DNA of 64,000 nucleotides from Streptomyces griseoruber (GCF_001514205.1 NZ_KQ948776.1:124001-188000), one strand, 5' to 3'; positions 44,271 through 52,566 are shown, numbered from the stretch's first letter. Notes: generated by a model not told the origin, from the sequence alone. Numbers and translations: made by a program.

Positions 44271-45935
44271 GTGGGCAAGAGAAGGCGCGTCGACGAGCGG
44301 CGCAGCACACGACGGCCCGCCGTCGTCGGCGGCATGGTCGCCGTCGTCGTCGTCGGGGCCGGGATCGGCGTCTACGCGCTCTACGGCGGCGCGGCGGCCG
44401 GGGCCGGAACGGCGGCGAAGCCGAAGCCGGTCGTCAAGACCGGCCCGCTGTCGGCGACCGAGGTGACCACCGCGGCCCGTACGTTCCTCACGGCCTGGCA
44501 GCAGGGCTCGGTCGCGAAGGCGGCGGCCGCCACCGACGACTCCACGGCCGCCACCGCCCTGCTCACCGGCTACACCGAGGACGCCCGGGTCTCGGACGTC
44601 ACCCTCACCGCCGGCCGGCGCACGGGCGACACCGTCGCCTTCTCGGTGAAGGGGACGGTGACGTACAAGAAGGTCAGCAAGCCGCTGTCGTACGACAGCG
44701 CGCTGACCGTCGTACGCCGGGCGAAGGACGGCCGGGCGACCGTCGACTGGCACGCGTCCGTCGTCCACCCCGACCTCTCCGACGGGGACACCCTGGTGAC
44801 CGGCGAGGCGGGCAACCCCCCGGTCAGGGCGCTCGACCGGGACGGCGGCGAGATCACGGCCGCCGAGTACCCCTCCCTGGGCACGGTGCTGGACGGCCTG
44901 CGGGAGAAGTACGGCAAGAAGGCGGGCGGTACGGCGGGCGTCGAACTGCGGGTGGTGCGCGGCAAGGCGTCGAAGGCGAAGAAGGCCTCCGACAAGACCC
45001 TCCTGGAGCTCGGCAAGGGCACCCCGGGCACCGTGAGGACCACCCTGAGCCCGACCCTCCAGGCCGCCGCCGAGCAGCAGGTCGCGAAGACCGCGCGCGC
45101 GTCCGTCGTCGTCCTGCGCCCCTCCACCGGCGAGATCCTCGCGGTGGCCAACACCGGCCACGGCTTCAACACCGCGTTCAACGGCTCCCTCGCGCCCGGC
45201 TCCACCTGGAAGATCGTCAGCTCGTCGGTGCTCATCGAGAAGGGGCTGGCGTCGGCGGACAAGGTGCACCCCTGCCCGAAGACGTTCACCTACGGCGGCT
45301 GGAAGTTCCACAACGACGACGACTTCCAGATCAAGGGCGGCACCTTCAAGGCGAGCTTCGCGCGCTCCTGCAACACGGCCTTCATCAGCCAGGCGGGTGA
45401 GCTCGACGACGACACCCTGACGCAGCAGGCGCAGGAGGTGTTCGGTCTGTCGATGAACAACTGGGCCATCGGCGTCCCGTCGTTCGACGGCTCGGTGCCG
45501 GTGCAGTCGGCGGCCCAGATGGCGGCGTCCCTGATCGGCCAGGGCGGGGTGCGGATGAACCCGCTGAACATGGCGTCGGTCTCGGCGACGGTGAAGTCGG
45601 GCGCCTTCCACCAGCCGTACCTGGTCTCCCCGTCGGTCGACCACCGCACCCTCGCCACGGCCTCCCGCACGATGTCCGCGTCCACCCTGTCCCAGCTGCG
45701 CGAGCTGATGAACTACACCGCGGCCTACGGCACCGCCGCCGAGGCGATGTCGGGCCTCGGCCCCGACTACGGCGCGAAGACCGGCTCGGCGGAGGTCGAC
45801 GGCCAGTCCCAGCCGAACGGCTGGTTCACGGCCTACAAGGGCGACCTGGCGGCGGCGGGAGTGGTCCAGGCCGGCGGCCACGGGGGAGACACCGCCGGGC
45901 CCATCGTGGCAGCACTCCTGAAGATGGGCGGCTGA
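44271..45935 (+). CDS. penicillin-binding protein, class B-like transpeptidase, paralogue
   Basis: The GTG at 44271 (VGKRRRVDERRSTRR) has GGAGG at 10-nt spacing; the frame open from 44139 passes through the palindrome and is rejected. The 554-residue protein has a basic tail, a signal-anchor helix (~21-40, VVGGMVAVVVVGAGIGVYAL), an NTF2-like domain (AARTFLTAWQQGSVAKAAAAT) and a transpeptidase domain with S311 (APGSTWK), S366-C-N and K503-T-G-S. It is close in layout and motifs to the PBP just upstream, a tandem duplication. It converges on ssgE with 9 bp between stops. Context suggests a role in growth or sporulation wall synthesis. Confidence 0.9.
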   Translation: MGKRRRVDERRSTRRPAVVGGMVAVVVVGAGIGVYALYGGAAAGAGTAAKPKPVVKTGPLSATEVTTAARTFLTAWQQGSVAKAAAATDDSTAATALLTGYTEDARVSDVTLTAGRRTGDTVAFSVKGTVTYKKVSKPLSYDSALTVVRRAKDGRATVDWHASVVHPDLSDGDTLVTGEAGNPPVRALDRDGGEITAAEYPSLGTVLDGLREKYGKKAGGTAGVELRVVRGKASKAKKASDKTLLELGKGTPGTVRTTLSPTLQAAAEQQVAKTARASVVVLRPSTGEILAVANTGHGFNTAFNGSLAPGSTWKIVSSSVLIEKGLASADKVHPCPKTFTYGGWKFHNDDDFQIKGGTFKASFARSCNTAFISQAGELDDDTLTQQAQEVFGLSMNNWAIGVPSFDGSVPVQSAAQMAASLIGQGGVRMNPLNMASVSATVKSGAFHQPYLVSPSVDHRTLATASRTMSASTLSQLRELMNYTAAYGTAAEAMSGLGPDYGAKTGSAEVDGQSQPNGWFTAYKGDLAAAGVVQAGGHGGDTAGPIVAALLKMGG

Positions 45936-45944
45936 TCAGCGGCC

Positions 45945-46298
45945 CTAGCGCGCCACCGGCTCCCCCGCCATATAGGTCCGCCGCAGAAACCGCAGCAGCG
46001 CCTGCGCATCGAACTGCACCACCGAAACACCCTGCGAGGAGTGGAACTCGACGACCGCCTGCACCCGCCCGAGCGGCCACACCCGCACCTCCCCCGTCCC
46101 GGCCGGCGCCCGCAGCCCCTGCTCCAGCAGGGTCCGCGCGAACGTCCACTCGTGCCGGTCGGGCAGCCCCACCCGCACGGACCGCGGATCGTCCTCGGGG
46201 TCGTAGCGCAGGACGACGGGAACGGCGTCGCGCTCCTCCGCGACCAGGTCCGCGTCCGTGACGATGTGGGCTCGCTCGTACTGCTCGACTACGGACAT
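45945..46298 (-). CDS. ssgE: SsgA-like sporulation/cell-division protein, probably SsgE
   Basis: A 117-residue SALP-family protein. Family features include the N-terminal half EERDAVPVVLRYDPEDDPRSVRVGLPDRHEWTFARTLLEQGL, then EVRVWPLGRVQAVVEFHSSQGVSVVQFDAQALLRFLRRTY. SALPs are found only in morphologically complex actinomycetes and help steer peptidoglycan machinery during sporulation. The S. coelicolor protein at this position (SCO3158) is SsgE, implicated in spore separation. Two penicillin-binding protein genes lie next to it, fitting a functional link. It is a soluble protein. It is transcribed away from the metal transporter operon. Confidence 0.9.
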   Translation of the reverse strand: MSVVEQYERAHIVTDADLVAEERDAVPVVLRYDPEDDPRSVRVGLPDRHEWTFARTLLEQGLRAPAGTGEVRVWPLGRVQAVVEFHSSQGVSVVQFDAQALLRFLRRTYMAGEPVAR

Positions 46299-46453
46299 CG
46301 GCCGGCCCTCTCACGCTGCGTGACCCAGGGGGAAGCTGTGTGTCGACTCCCCCTCCAATGTCGCATATTTTCCGGAATGCGCTCCTCCGAGCGGGGGTAT
46401 CTCACATGTGCGATACGCCGCACGAAGCGCCTCGATTCACAAGCCCCTCGCTC

Positions 46454-46490
46454 TTGCGAACCATTCGCATTAAGCCTCTATCATCGACGG
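46454..46490 (+). promoter_or_regulatory. promoter and Fur-like dyad of the cbiM operon; leaderless start
   Basis: TTGCGA (46454-46459) and TATCAT (46479-46484) resemble -35/-10 boxes 19 bp apart. TGCGAA (46455-46460) and TTCGCA (46464-46469), 3 bp apart, form a dyad over the -35. Transcription would start near the GTG at 46491, which lacks a ribosome-binding site, so the mRNA is likely leaderless. A metal-responsive repressor is plausible. No cobalamin riboswitch motif is seen in 46299-46490. Confidence 0.55.
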
Positions 46491-47540
46491 GTGCACGTAC
46501 CCGACGGATTCATCAACGCCCCGACCTCCGCCGTGACCGGAGTCGTCGCCGCGGGCGCCATCGCCGTGAGCCTGCGCGGCGCGCGCCGTGAGCTCGACGA
46601 ACGGACGGCCCCGCTGGCCGGCCTGGTCGCGGCGTTCATCTTCGCCGTGCAGATGCTGAACTTCCCCGTCGCGGCGGGCACCAGCGGCCATCTGCTGGGC
46701 GGCGCGCTGGCCGCGATACTCGTGGGCCCCTACACCGGCGTCCTCTGCGTGTCCGTGGTGCTGCTGATGCAGGGCATCCTCTTCGCCGACGGCGGGCTGA
46801 CCGCGCTCGGCGTGAACATCACCGACATGGCGATCGTGACGACGGTCGTGGCGTACGCCGTCTTCCGCGGCCTGGTGAAGGTGCTGCCGCGCACCCGCCG
46901 CTCGGTCACGGTCGCCTCCTTCGTCGCCGCCCTGCTGTCCGTCCCCGCGGCGGCCGTGGTCTTCACGTTCCTGTACTGGATCGGCGGCACCACCGACGTG
47001 GCGATCGGCAAGGTCGCCACCGCGATGGTCGGCGTGCACGTGCTGATCGGCATCGGCGAGGCCGCCATCACCGCGCTGACGGTCGGCGCCGTGATCGCCG
47101 TACGACCGGATCTCGTGTACGGCGCGCGCGGCCTCCAGCAGAGGCTCAGACTGCGCGTGAACGGCGAACTGGTCGACGCCCCCGCCGCGCACCCGGCGCC
47201 CGCCCCGGCGCGCACCTCGCGGCGCACGCTGTGGGTGACCGGCCTGGTCACCTCCCTGGTCCTCGCGGGCTTCGTCAGCTTCTACGCCTCCGCGAACCCC
47301 GACGGCCTGGAGAAGGTCGCCGCCGACCAGGGCATCGACCAGAGGACCGAGGGCCACGCGAGCGCGGACTCCCCGCTCGCCGGCTACGGCGTCAAGGACG
47401 TCACGGACGCCCGGCTGTCCGGCGGTCTCGCGGGCGTGATCGGCGTGGGCGTGACCGTCGTCGCGGGCAGCGCGGTGTTCTGGGCGGTGCGCCGGCGCCG
47501 TACGGCGGACGCCTCCCCCACCGCCGTAGAGAACGTCTGA
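46491..47540 (+). CDS. cbiM: cobalt/nickel ECF transporter S-component, CbiM/NikM fused to CbiN-like domain
   Basis: GTG 46491 gives MHVPDGFINAPTSA, the exact N-terminus expected for CbiM/NikM, where the first residues including His2 bind the metal; starting upstream would destroy this. The 349-residue protein has about seven TM helices in ~8-215 (including FPVAAGTSGHLLGGALAAILVGPYTGVL), a Pro/Ala linker, then a two-helix CbiN-like module with SANPDGLEKVAADQG (PDGLE motif) between helices. It recognises Co2+ or Ni2+ and works with CbiQ and CbiO. The metal cannot be decided by eye; no B12 genes are nearby. Confidence 0.92.
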   Translation: MHVPDGFINAPTSAVTGVVAAGAIAVSLRGARRELDERTAPLAGLVAAFIFAVQMLNFPVAAGTSGHLLGGALAAILVGPYTGVLCVSVVLLMQGILFADGGLTALGVNITDMAIVTTVVAYAVFRGLVKVLPRTRRSVTVASFVAALLSVPAAAVVFTFLYWIGGTTDVAIGKVATAMVGVHVLIGIGEAAITALTVGAVIAVRPDLVYGARGLQQRLRLRVNGELVDAPAAHPAPAPARTSRRTLWVTGLVTSLVLAGFVSFYASANPDGLEKVAADQGIDQRTEGHASADSPLAGYGVKDVTDARLSGGLAGVIGVGVTVVAGSAVFWAVRRRRTADASPTAVENV

Positions 47541-47544
47541 CGGC

Positions 47545-48306
47545 GTGGGAGCGGGACACGCGCACCGGCTCTACCGGCACGGACACTCGCCCGTGCACGG
47601 GCTGCCGCCGCACACCAAACTCGCCGCCGTCTTCGCGTTCGTGGTCGTCGTCGTGTCGACGCCCCGGGAGGCGATGTGGGCGTTCGGCCTGTACGCCGTG
47701 CTGCTCGCCTCCGTCGCCCGGCACGCGCGCGTGCCCGCTCGCTTCCTCCTCAAACGTCTGCTGATCGAGGTGCCGTTCGTCGCGTTCGCGGTGCTGATGC
47801 CGTTCGTGGCGGAGGGCGAGCGGGTGGACGTCCTCGGGCTCTCCCTCAGCGTGAACGGCCTCTGGGGCGCCTGGAACGTCCTCGCCAAGGGCACCCTGGG
47901 CGTCGCCGCCTCCGTGCTCCTGGCGGCCACCACGGAGCTGCGGGAGCTGCTCCTCGGCCTCCAGCGCCTGAAGCTGCCCCCGCTGCTGGTGCAGATCGCG
48001 TCCTTCATGATCCGCTACGGCGATGTCATCACCGACGAGATGCGGCGGATGCGGATCGCGCGCGAGTCGCGCGGCTTCGAGGCGAAGGGCGTACGGCACT
48101 GGGGCGTCCTCGCCAAGTCGGCGGGCGCGCTGTTCATCCGCTCCTACGAACGCGGCGAGCGGGTGCATCTGGCGATGGTCAGCCGGGGGTACGCCGGTTC
48201 GATGCCGGTGATCGACGAGGTGACCGCGTCCCGGGCGCAGTGGTCGTACGCCCTCGCCCTGCCGGTCGCCGCCCTGGTCGTCTGCGTGGTGGGATGGACA
48301 CTGTGA
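47545..48306 (+). CDS. cbiQ: ECF transporter transmembrane T-component
   Basis: A 253-residue membrane protein, GTG 47545, 4 bp after the cbiM stop. It has about five TM helices and the coupling-helix motifs typical of CbiQ/EcfT: MRRMRIARESRGFEA (ARG-type) and LAMVSRGYAG. It starts with a His-rich segment (AGHAHRLYRHGHSPVHGLPPHTK), unlike most CbiQ proteins, which may help local metal binding. It couples ATP hydrolysis by CbiO to movement of CbiM. The stop overlaps the cbiO start (GTGA). Confidence 0.92.
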   Translation: MGAGHAHRLYRHGHSPVHGLPPHTKLAAVFAFVVVVVSTPREAMWAFGLYAVLLASVARHARVPARFLLKRLLIEVPFVAFAVLMPFVAEGERVDVLGLSLSVNGLWGAWNVLAKGTLGVAASVLLAATTELRELLLGLQRLKLPPLLVQIASFMIRYGDVITDEMRRMRIARESRGFEAKGVRHWGVLAKSAGALFIRSYERGERVHLAMVSRGYAGSMPVIDEVTASRAQWSYALALPVAALVVCVVGWTL

Positions 48307-49064
48307 CTGCTTCACCGACTGCTTCACTGGAGGTCTCCGGCCTCGCCTTCGCCTACCCCGACGGCCATCAGGCGCTGTTCGGCGTGGATTTCAGCGTCGC
48401 GCGCGGGGAGCGGGTCGCGCTGCTCGGGCCGAACGGCGCCGGCAAGACGACCCTCGTGCTGCACCTCAACGGCATCCTGACCGGCGGGGCGGGCACGGTG
48501 ACGGTCGCCGGACTGCCCGTCGGCAAGCGGCACATGGCGGAGATCCGCCGCAAGGTCGGCCTGGTCTTCCAGGACCCGGACGACCAGCTGTTCATGCCGA
48601 CGGTCCGCGAGGACGTGGCGTTCGGTCCGGCCGCCGCCGGGCTGAAGGGCGCGGAGCTGGAGGAGCGGGTGGACCGCGCGCTCGCACAGGTCGGCATGGC
48701 GGAGTTCAAGGACCGCCCGCCGCACCACCTGTCGTTCGGTCAGCGCCGCCGGGTCGCCGTCGCGACCGTCCTGGCGATGGAGCCGGAGATCCTCGTCCTG
48801 GACGAGCCGTCCTCCAACCTCGACCCCGCCTCGCGCCGTGAGCTCGCCGACATCCTGCGCTCGCTGGACGTGACCGTGCTGATGGTCACGCACGACCTGC
48901 CGTACGCCCTGGAACTGTGCCCGCGCTCGCTGATCCTGAGCGAGGGCGTGATCGCCGCGGACGGCCGCACGGGCGAACTCCTCGCCGACGAGGCACTGAT
49001 GAACGCGCATCGCCTGGAGCTGCCCTTCGGGTTCGACCCGCGCTCCGTCACAATGGGTGCGTGA
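48303..49064 (+). CDS. cbiO: ECF transporter ATP-binding protein
   Basis: GTG 48303 (MTASPTASLEVSGLAF) overlaps the cbiQ TGA and has GGGATGG upstream; ATG 48294 sits on that site and is less likely. The 253-residue ATPase has Walker A LLGPNGAGKTT, Q-loop VFQDPDDQLF, signature LSFGQRRRVA (SFGQ variant of SGGQ), Walker B ILVLDEPSSNLD and the His switch VTHDL. It powers cobalt/nickel uptake. Its stop overlaps the start of the OhrR-type gene (GTGA), an unexpected operon partner. Confidence 0.93.
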   Translation: MTASPTASLEVSGLAFAYPDGHQALFGVDFSVARGERVALLGPNGAGKTTLVLHLNGILTGGAGTVTVAGLPVGKRHMAEIRRKVGLVFQDPDDQLFMPTVREDVAFGPAAAGLKGAELEERVDRALAQVGMAEFKDRPPHHLSFGQRRRVAVATVLAMEPEILVLDEPSSNLDPASRRELADILRSLDVTVLMVTHDLPYALELCPRSLILSEGVIAADGRTGELLADEALMNAHRLELPFGFDPRSVTMGA

Positions 49065-49543
49065 CAGATGGGCGCGTGACCGACGAGAACCGGACGGCCG
49101 AGCGTACGCCGCTGCTCGACGAGCAGTTGTGCTTCGCGCTGTACGCGGCCCAGCGCGCGGTGACCTCCGCCTACCGCCCGGTCCTGGACGAGCTGGGGCT
49201 CACCTACCCGCAGTACCTGGTGCTGCTGGCCCTGTGGGAGCGCGGCGAGACCACGGTCAAGGAACTGGCGGCGGCCCTGCGGCTGGACTACGGCACGATG
49301 TCGCCGCTGCTGAAGCGCCTGGAGGCGGCGGGCCTGGTCCGCCGGGAGCGTTCGGAGCGCGACGAGCGCACGGTCCTCGTCGCCTGCACCGGCCGCGGCG
49401 ACGAGCTGAGGAGCCGCGCGGCCCGCGTCCCCGGCGCCCTGATGACCGCGACCGGCCTGGAGGCGGCCGAGGTCGCCCGCCTCCGCGAGGAACTCTGGGG
49501 CCTCGCGGAGCGCGCCCACGGCGCGTCGGGCCGCCCGCGCTAG
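49061..49543 (+). CDS. ohrR: MarR/OhrR-type organic peroxide sensor
   Basis: GTG 49061 overlaps the cbiO TGA; GTG 49076 is an alternative. The 160-residue winged-helix regulator has the OhrR hallmark LLDEQLCFALYAAQRAVTSAYRPVLDELGLTYPQYLVLLALWE, with the peroxide-reactive Cys at position 24. The HTH is VKELAAALRLDYGTMSPLLKRLEAAGLV and the wing RRERSERDERTVLVACT. There is no second C-terminal Cys, so it is the one-Cys type that would use a low-molecular-weight thiol. It sits 117 bp upstream of ohr, the classical pair. Translation coupled to the metal transporter is unusual. Confidence 0.88.
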   Translation: MTDGRVTDENRTAERTPLLDEQLCFALYAAQRAVTSAYRPVLDELGLTYPQYLVLLALWERGETTVKELAAALRLDYGTMSPLLKRLEAAGLVRRERSERDERTVLVACTGRGDELRSRAARVPGALMTATGLEAAEVARLREELWGLAERAHGASGRPR

Positions 49544-49599
49544 CCCGCGCGAGCTGAGGTTACCCGCGGTTACCACCCCCTGCTGGATACACCCCGACC

Positions 49600-49629
49600 T
49601 ACCGGCCGGTACCTTGTGCACGATGTAAT
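49600..49629 (+). promoter_or_regulatory. candidate ohr promoter with palindrome
   Basis: TACCGGCCGGTA (49600-49611) is a perfect 12-bp palindrome over the expected -35 of a TGTAAT (49624-49629) -10 box. It could be the OhrR operator. GGTTACC is also directly repeated at ~49557-49573. Confidence 0.4.
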
Positions 49630-49660
49630 TGGGGAACGTTTCTGGGGGAGGGGTCCCGCT

Positions 49661-50116
49661 GTGAGCGAAGGTGCCGCCGTCGACGCCGTCGACACCCGTC
49701 CGACGAAGATCATGTACGTCGCCGAGGCGACCGCGCACGGAGGACGCGACGGGTATGTGACCAGCCAGGACGGCCATATCGAGCTGAAGGTGGCGATGCC
49801 GCCGGAGCTGGGCGGCGACGGCAACGGCACCAACCCGGAACAGCTCTTCGCGGCCGGCTACAGCTCCTGCTTCCACAACGCGCTGATCCTCGTCGGCAAC
49901 CGCGCGGGCTTCGACCTGACCGGCTCCACGGTCGCGGCGAAGGTCGGCATCGGGCCCAACAAGACGAAGGGCTACGGCCTCGCGGTCGCCCTCAGCGTCT
50001 CGCTGCCCGTCCTCGACCAGGGCCTCGCCGAGAAACTCGTCGACGCGGCCCATCAGGTGTGCCCGTACTCCAACGCCACCCGCGGCAACATCGACGTGAC
50101 GATTCTGCTGGGCTGA
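49661..50116 (+). CDS. ohr: organic hydroperoxide resistance protein Ohr
   Basis: GTG 49661 has a GGGGGAGGGG run upstream. The 151-residue OsmC/Ohr-fold enzyme has peroxidatic C70 in AAGYSSCFHNAL and resolving C134 in AHQVCPYSNATRGNI, plus the N-terminal TRPTKIMYVAEATAHGGRDG. It reduces organic (fatty-acid) hydroperoxides in the cytoplasm, usually recycled by lipoyl proteins. Preceded by an OhrR-type gene. S. coelicolor has several ohr paralogues, and the one at this position (SCO3162) has been called ohrC. Confidence 0.94.
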   Translation: MSEGAAVDAVDTRPTKIMYVAEATAHGGRDGYVTSQDGHIELKVAMPPELGGDGNGTNPEQLFAAGYSSCFHNALILVGNRAGFDLTGSTVAAKVGIGPNKTKGYGLAVALSVSLPVLDQGLAEKLVDAAHQVCPYSNATRGNIDVTILLG

Positions 50117-50175
50117 AGCCCACGCGCCCCGGCCCCGGCCCCGGCCCCGAAGGAATCCAAGGCGCACCCGCCGTG

Positions 50176-50203
50176 TTTCACTCACTGTCGCAAGCGAGTG
50201 AAA
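50176..50203. promoter_or_regulatory. inverted repeat ahead of serine hydrolase gene
   Basis: TTTCACTC (50176-50183) and GAGTGAAA (50196-50203) form an 8-bp inverted repeat with a 12-nt spacer, 10 bp before the GTG at 50214. Could be an operator or an RNA hairpin over the ribosome-binding region. Confidence 0.5.
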
Positions 50204-50213
50204 GGGTCCGGGC

Positions 50214-51386
50214 GTGAACATGAGCGCGAACGGTGCGGTGGCCGAGGGATTCGAGCCGGTCCGGGAGGCGTTCGTACGGAACTTCGAGACGCTCGGGGAG
50301 CGGGGCGCGGCGGTGGCCGTCTACCGGGACGGGCGCAAGGTCGTCGACCTGTGGGGCGGCACGCGGGACGTGGACGGCACGGCACCCTGGGAGCACGGCA
50401 CCGCGCAGATCGTGCGCTCCGCGACCAAGGGCGTCGCCGCCGCCGTACTCCTGCTGCTGCACCAGCGCGGCCAGCTGGACCTGGACGCGCCCGTGGGGGC
50501 GTACTGGCCGCAGTACAAGGCGGCCGGCAAGGAGCGCACGCTGGTGCGGGAGTTGCTCGCGCACCGCGCCGGTGTGCCGGTCCTCGACCGGCCGCTGACG
50601 CCCGCCGAGGCCGCCGACCCCGATCTCGGCGCGGCGGCGGTCGCCGCGCAGGCACCCGTCTGGGAGCCGGGGAGCGACCACGGGTACCACGCGCAGACCT
50701 ACAGCTGGCTGACCGGCGAGCTGGTGCGGCGGGTCACCGGGCGGCCGATCGGCGAGTGGATCGCCGACGAGATCGCCGGACCGCTCGGGGCCGGTCTGTG
50801 GCTGGGGCTGCCGCCGTCGCTGCACGCGCGCGTGGGGCGCGTCGGGCAGATCGACGCACCCGGGCCGGCCGGCGGGCTGCGGACCCGGCCCAAGCGGTCC
50901 GTCGCCGACGCCTACGCCGACCCCGCCTCCCTCACCCGCCGCGCCTTCGCCGCGATCACCCCGCTGCCCGACGAGAACGACCCCGCCTACCGCGCGGCCG
51001 CCCTGCCCGCCTCCAACGGCATCGCCACCGCCGACGGCCTGGCCCGCTTCTACGCCTCGCTCATCGGCGAAGTCGAGGGCGGGGTGCGGCTGTTCGCCCC
51101 CGAGACGGCCGCCCTGGCGCGCACCGAGCAGTCCGCAGGACCGGACCGGGTGCTGGTGGTCACCACCCGGTTCGGCCTCGGCTACATGCTGCACGGCGGT
51201 GCGTCCCCGCTGCTGTCCCCCACCTCCTTCGGCCACCCCGGCCGCGGCGGCGCGCTCGGCCTCGCGGACCCCGGGTCGGGCATCGCCTTCGGCTATGTCA
51301 CCAACGGCTTCCGTACGAGCGTGACGGCCGACCCGAGGGCCCAGGCGCTGCTGCGGGCGGTCCGGACGGCGATCACCACCACCTGA
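50214..51386 (+). CDS. beta-lactamase-fold serine hydrolase (class C-like esterase, EstB type)
   Basis: A 390-residue protein; start GTG 50214 or ATG 50220. It has the SxxK motif in VRSATKGV, the Tyr motif in HAQTYSWLTGELVRRVTG (YxW/N-like), and a C-terminal FGHPGRGGALGLADPGSG (HxG box replacing KTG). No signal peptide is visible, so it is cytoplasmic, unlike secreted beta-lactamases or DD-peptidases. Family members are esterases or amidases of varied substrates. It is a single-gene unit between ohr and a convergent DUF1876 gene. An inverted repeat overlaps its start region. Confidence 0.88.
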   Translation: MNMSANGAVAEGFEPVREAFVRNFETLGERGAAVAVYRDGRKVVDLWGGTRDVDGTAPWEHGTAQIVRSATKGVAAAVLLLLHQRGQLDLDAPVGAYWPQYKAAGKERTLVRELLAHRAGVPVLDRPLTPAEAADPDLGAAAVAAQAPVWEPGSDHGYHAQTYSWLTGELVRRVTGRPIGEWIADEIAGPLGAGLWLGLPPSLHARVGRVGQIDAPGPAGGLRTRPKRSVADAYADPASLTRRAFAAITPLPDENDPAYRAAALPASNGIATADGLARFYASLIGEVEGGVRLFAPETAALARTEQSAGPDRVLVVTTRFGLGYMLHGGASPLLSPTSFGHPGRGGALGLADPGSGIAFGYVTNGFRTSVTADPRAQALLRAVRTAITTT

Positions 51387-51392
51387 CGGACC

Positions 51393-51668
51393 TCAGATGT
51401 TGATCGAATGAGACGTCCGCCCCGACGCGTCGTCGATCTCCCCGTGGGCCTTCGTCAGCAGCTGCATGGCGAGTTCGTTGAGGGCGCGGGCGCCCGCTAT
51501 CTCCTCGCCGACCCGGGGCTGGTTGCTGTCAATCCGGTGGCGGCTGGCGTGCCCGTGGGACCGTACCTCGGTCCCGTCGGGCAGCCGGACCAGCGCGGCG
51601 GCTCTCGTGTGCTGGTCGTCCTCCTTGAACTCCAGCTCGACGTGCCATCCCACAGCGGTGTGCATCAT
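51393..51668 (-). CDS. DUF1876 small protein
   Basis: The start ATG at 51668-51666 (MMHTAVGWHVELEF) has GGAGG 8 nt upstream. The 91-residue protein matches the DUF1876 pattern: HVELEFKEDDQHTRAAALVRLPDGTEVRSHGHASRHRIDSNQPRVGEEIAGARALNELAMQLLTKA. It folds like a dsRNA-binding domain, but its function is unknown. Streptomyces carry several copies. It ends 6 bp from the convergent serine hydrolase stop. Confidence 0.88.
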   Translation of the reverse strand: MMHTAVGWHVELEFKEDDQHTRAAALVRLPDGTEVRSHGHASRHRIDSNQPRVGEEIAGARALNELAMQLLTKAHGEIDDASGRTSHSINI

Positions 51669-51735
51669 GTCGGTCACCTCCGGAACTCCTGCTTCCAGGG
51701 TGCTCCTCCGGACCGGCGCCCGCACCCACGCGGGC

Positions 51736-52566
51736 TCAGCCCGGCAGGACCGGCCCCTCGGGCACGTCGATGCCGAACTCCTCCGCGCAGATCCGCCGCA
51801 CCTGGGCCTGGCCGGTCAGCTCCCGCTCGACGACCCGGCCGTCGGCGCCGGTGCGCACGAGCCGGCGGCCGTCCAGGAGGAGGTGGCCGCCGTCCGGGGT
51901 GAGGCGCAGGACGCGCGGACGGCTGCGGAACGGGGAGCGCGGGTGGGTGGCGATGTACCAGTTGGCGACCTCGAAGTCCGGCCGTGCGAAGGGCGCGAGG
52001 GTGAAGACGTACTGCGCCTGCCAGGCGTCCTCCGTACGGAACTCCAGCGACCACAGTTCCAGCGGCCCGTCGGAGGGGACCCGGACGAGCCGGTGGCGGC
52101 GTCCGGCGCCGCAGTGCTCGCCCGGGGCCAGCGGGACCGGCTCCAGCGGTGCGCCGGGGGCGCCGAAGCCGACGTCGGCGAGACGGGGCTGCCGGTCGCC
52201 GGGGGCCTCGACGAGCAGCGCCATGTGGGTCATCGGACGGTCCTCCGCACGCGCCGCGCCCAGCACCACCCGTGCCGCGAGCCGGGTCACCCGGAACCCG
52301 AGGGCCACCAGCACCTCCGCGAACAGCGTGCTCTGCTCGAAGCAGTAGCCCCCGCGCCGGCCCCGCACCAGCTTGGCCATCAGATCGGCGGGGGCCAGGG
52401 AGGGCACGACACCCCGCACGGGGTCCAGGTTCTCGAAGGGGAACGCGCGCACGTGCGCGTGGTGCAACGCGCGCAGCGTGCCCGCGTCGGCGTTCCGGCC
52501 ACCGTGGTGGCCGATGCGCTCGCAGTAGGCGTCGAGGTCTTCACGGCTCAGGGAAGAGGGGTCCAT
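51736..52566 (-). CDS. arylamine N-acetyltransferase
   Basis: ATG 52566 (MDPSSLSREDLDAYCERIGH) follows the EamA gene after a 5-bp gap. The 276-residue NAT-family enzyme has the catalytic triad C75 (RRGGYCFEQ), H114 (MTHMALLV) and D131 (LADVGFG), and FPFENLDPV near the N-terminus. It transfers acetyl groups from acetyl-CoA to arylamines or hydrazines; in actinobacteria it may also act in amide synthase-like roles. It is the last gene of a ybaK-eamA-nat operon. There is no rifamycin-type biosynthetic cluster nearby. Confidence 0.93.
   Translation of the reverse strand: MDPSSLSREDLDAYCERIGHHGGRNADAGTLRALHHAHVRAFPFENLDPVRGVVPSLAPADLMAKLVRGRRGGYCFEQSTLFAEVLVALGFRVTRLAARVVLGAARAEDRPMTHMALLVEAPGDRQPRLADVGFGAPGAPLEPVPLAPGEHCGAGRRHRLVRVPSDGPLELWSLEFRTEDAWQAQYVFTLAPFARPDFEVANWYIATHPRSPFRSRPRVLRLTPDGGHLLLDGRRLVRTGADGRVVERELTGQAQVRRICAEEFGIDVPEGPVLPG

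Noticed and set aside
46299..46490. possible cobalamin riboswitch before cbiM
   Set aside because: No B12-box-like conserved segment was seen, and the promoter appears to give a leaderless transcript.
50125..50150. run of CCCCGG units after ohr as a possible CRISPR-like or regulatory repeat
   Set aside because: It is a short simple-sequence run with no spacers and no dyad; no CRISPR array was found anywhere in the window.
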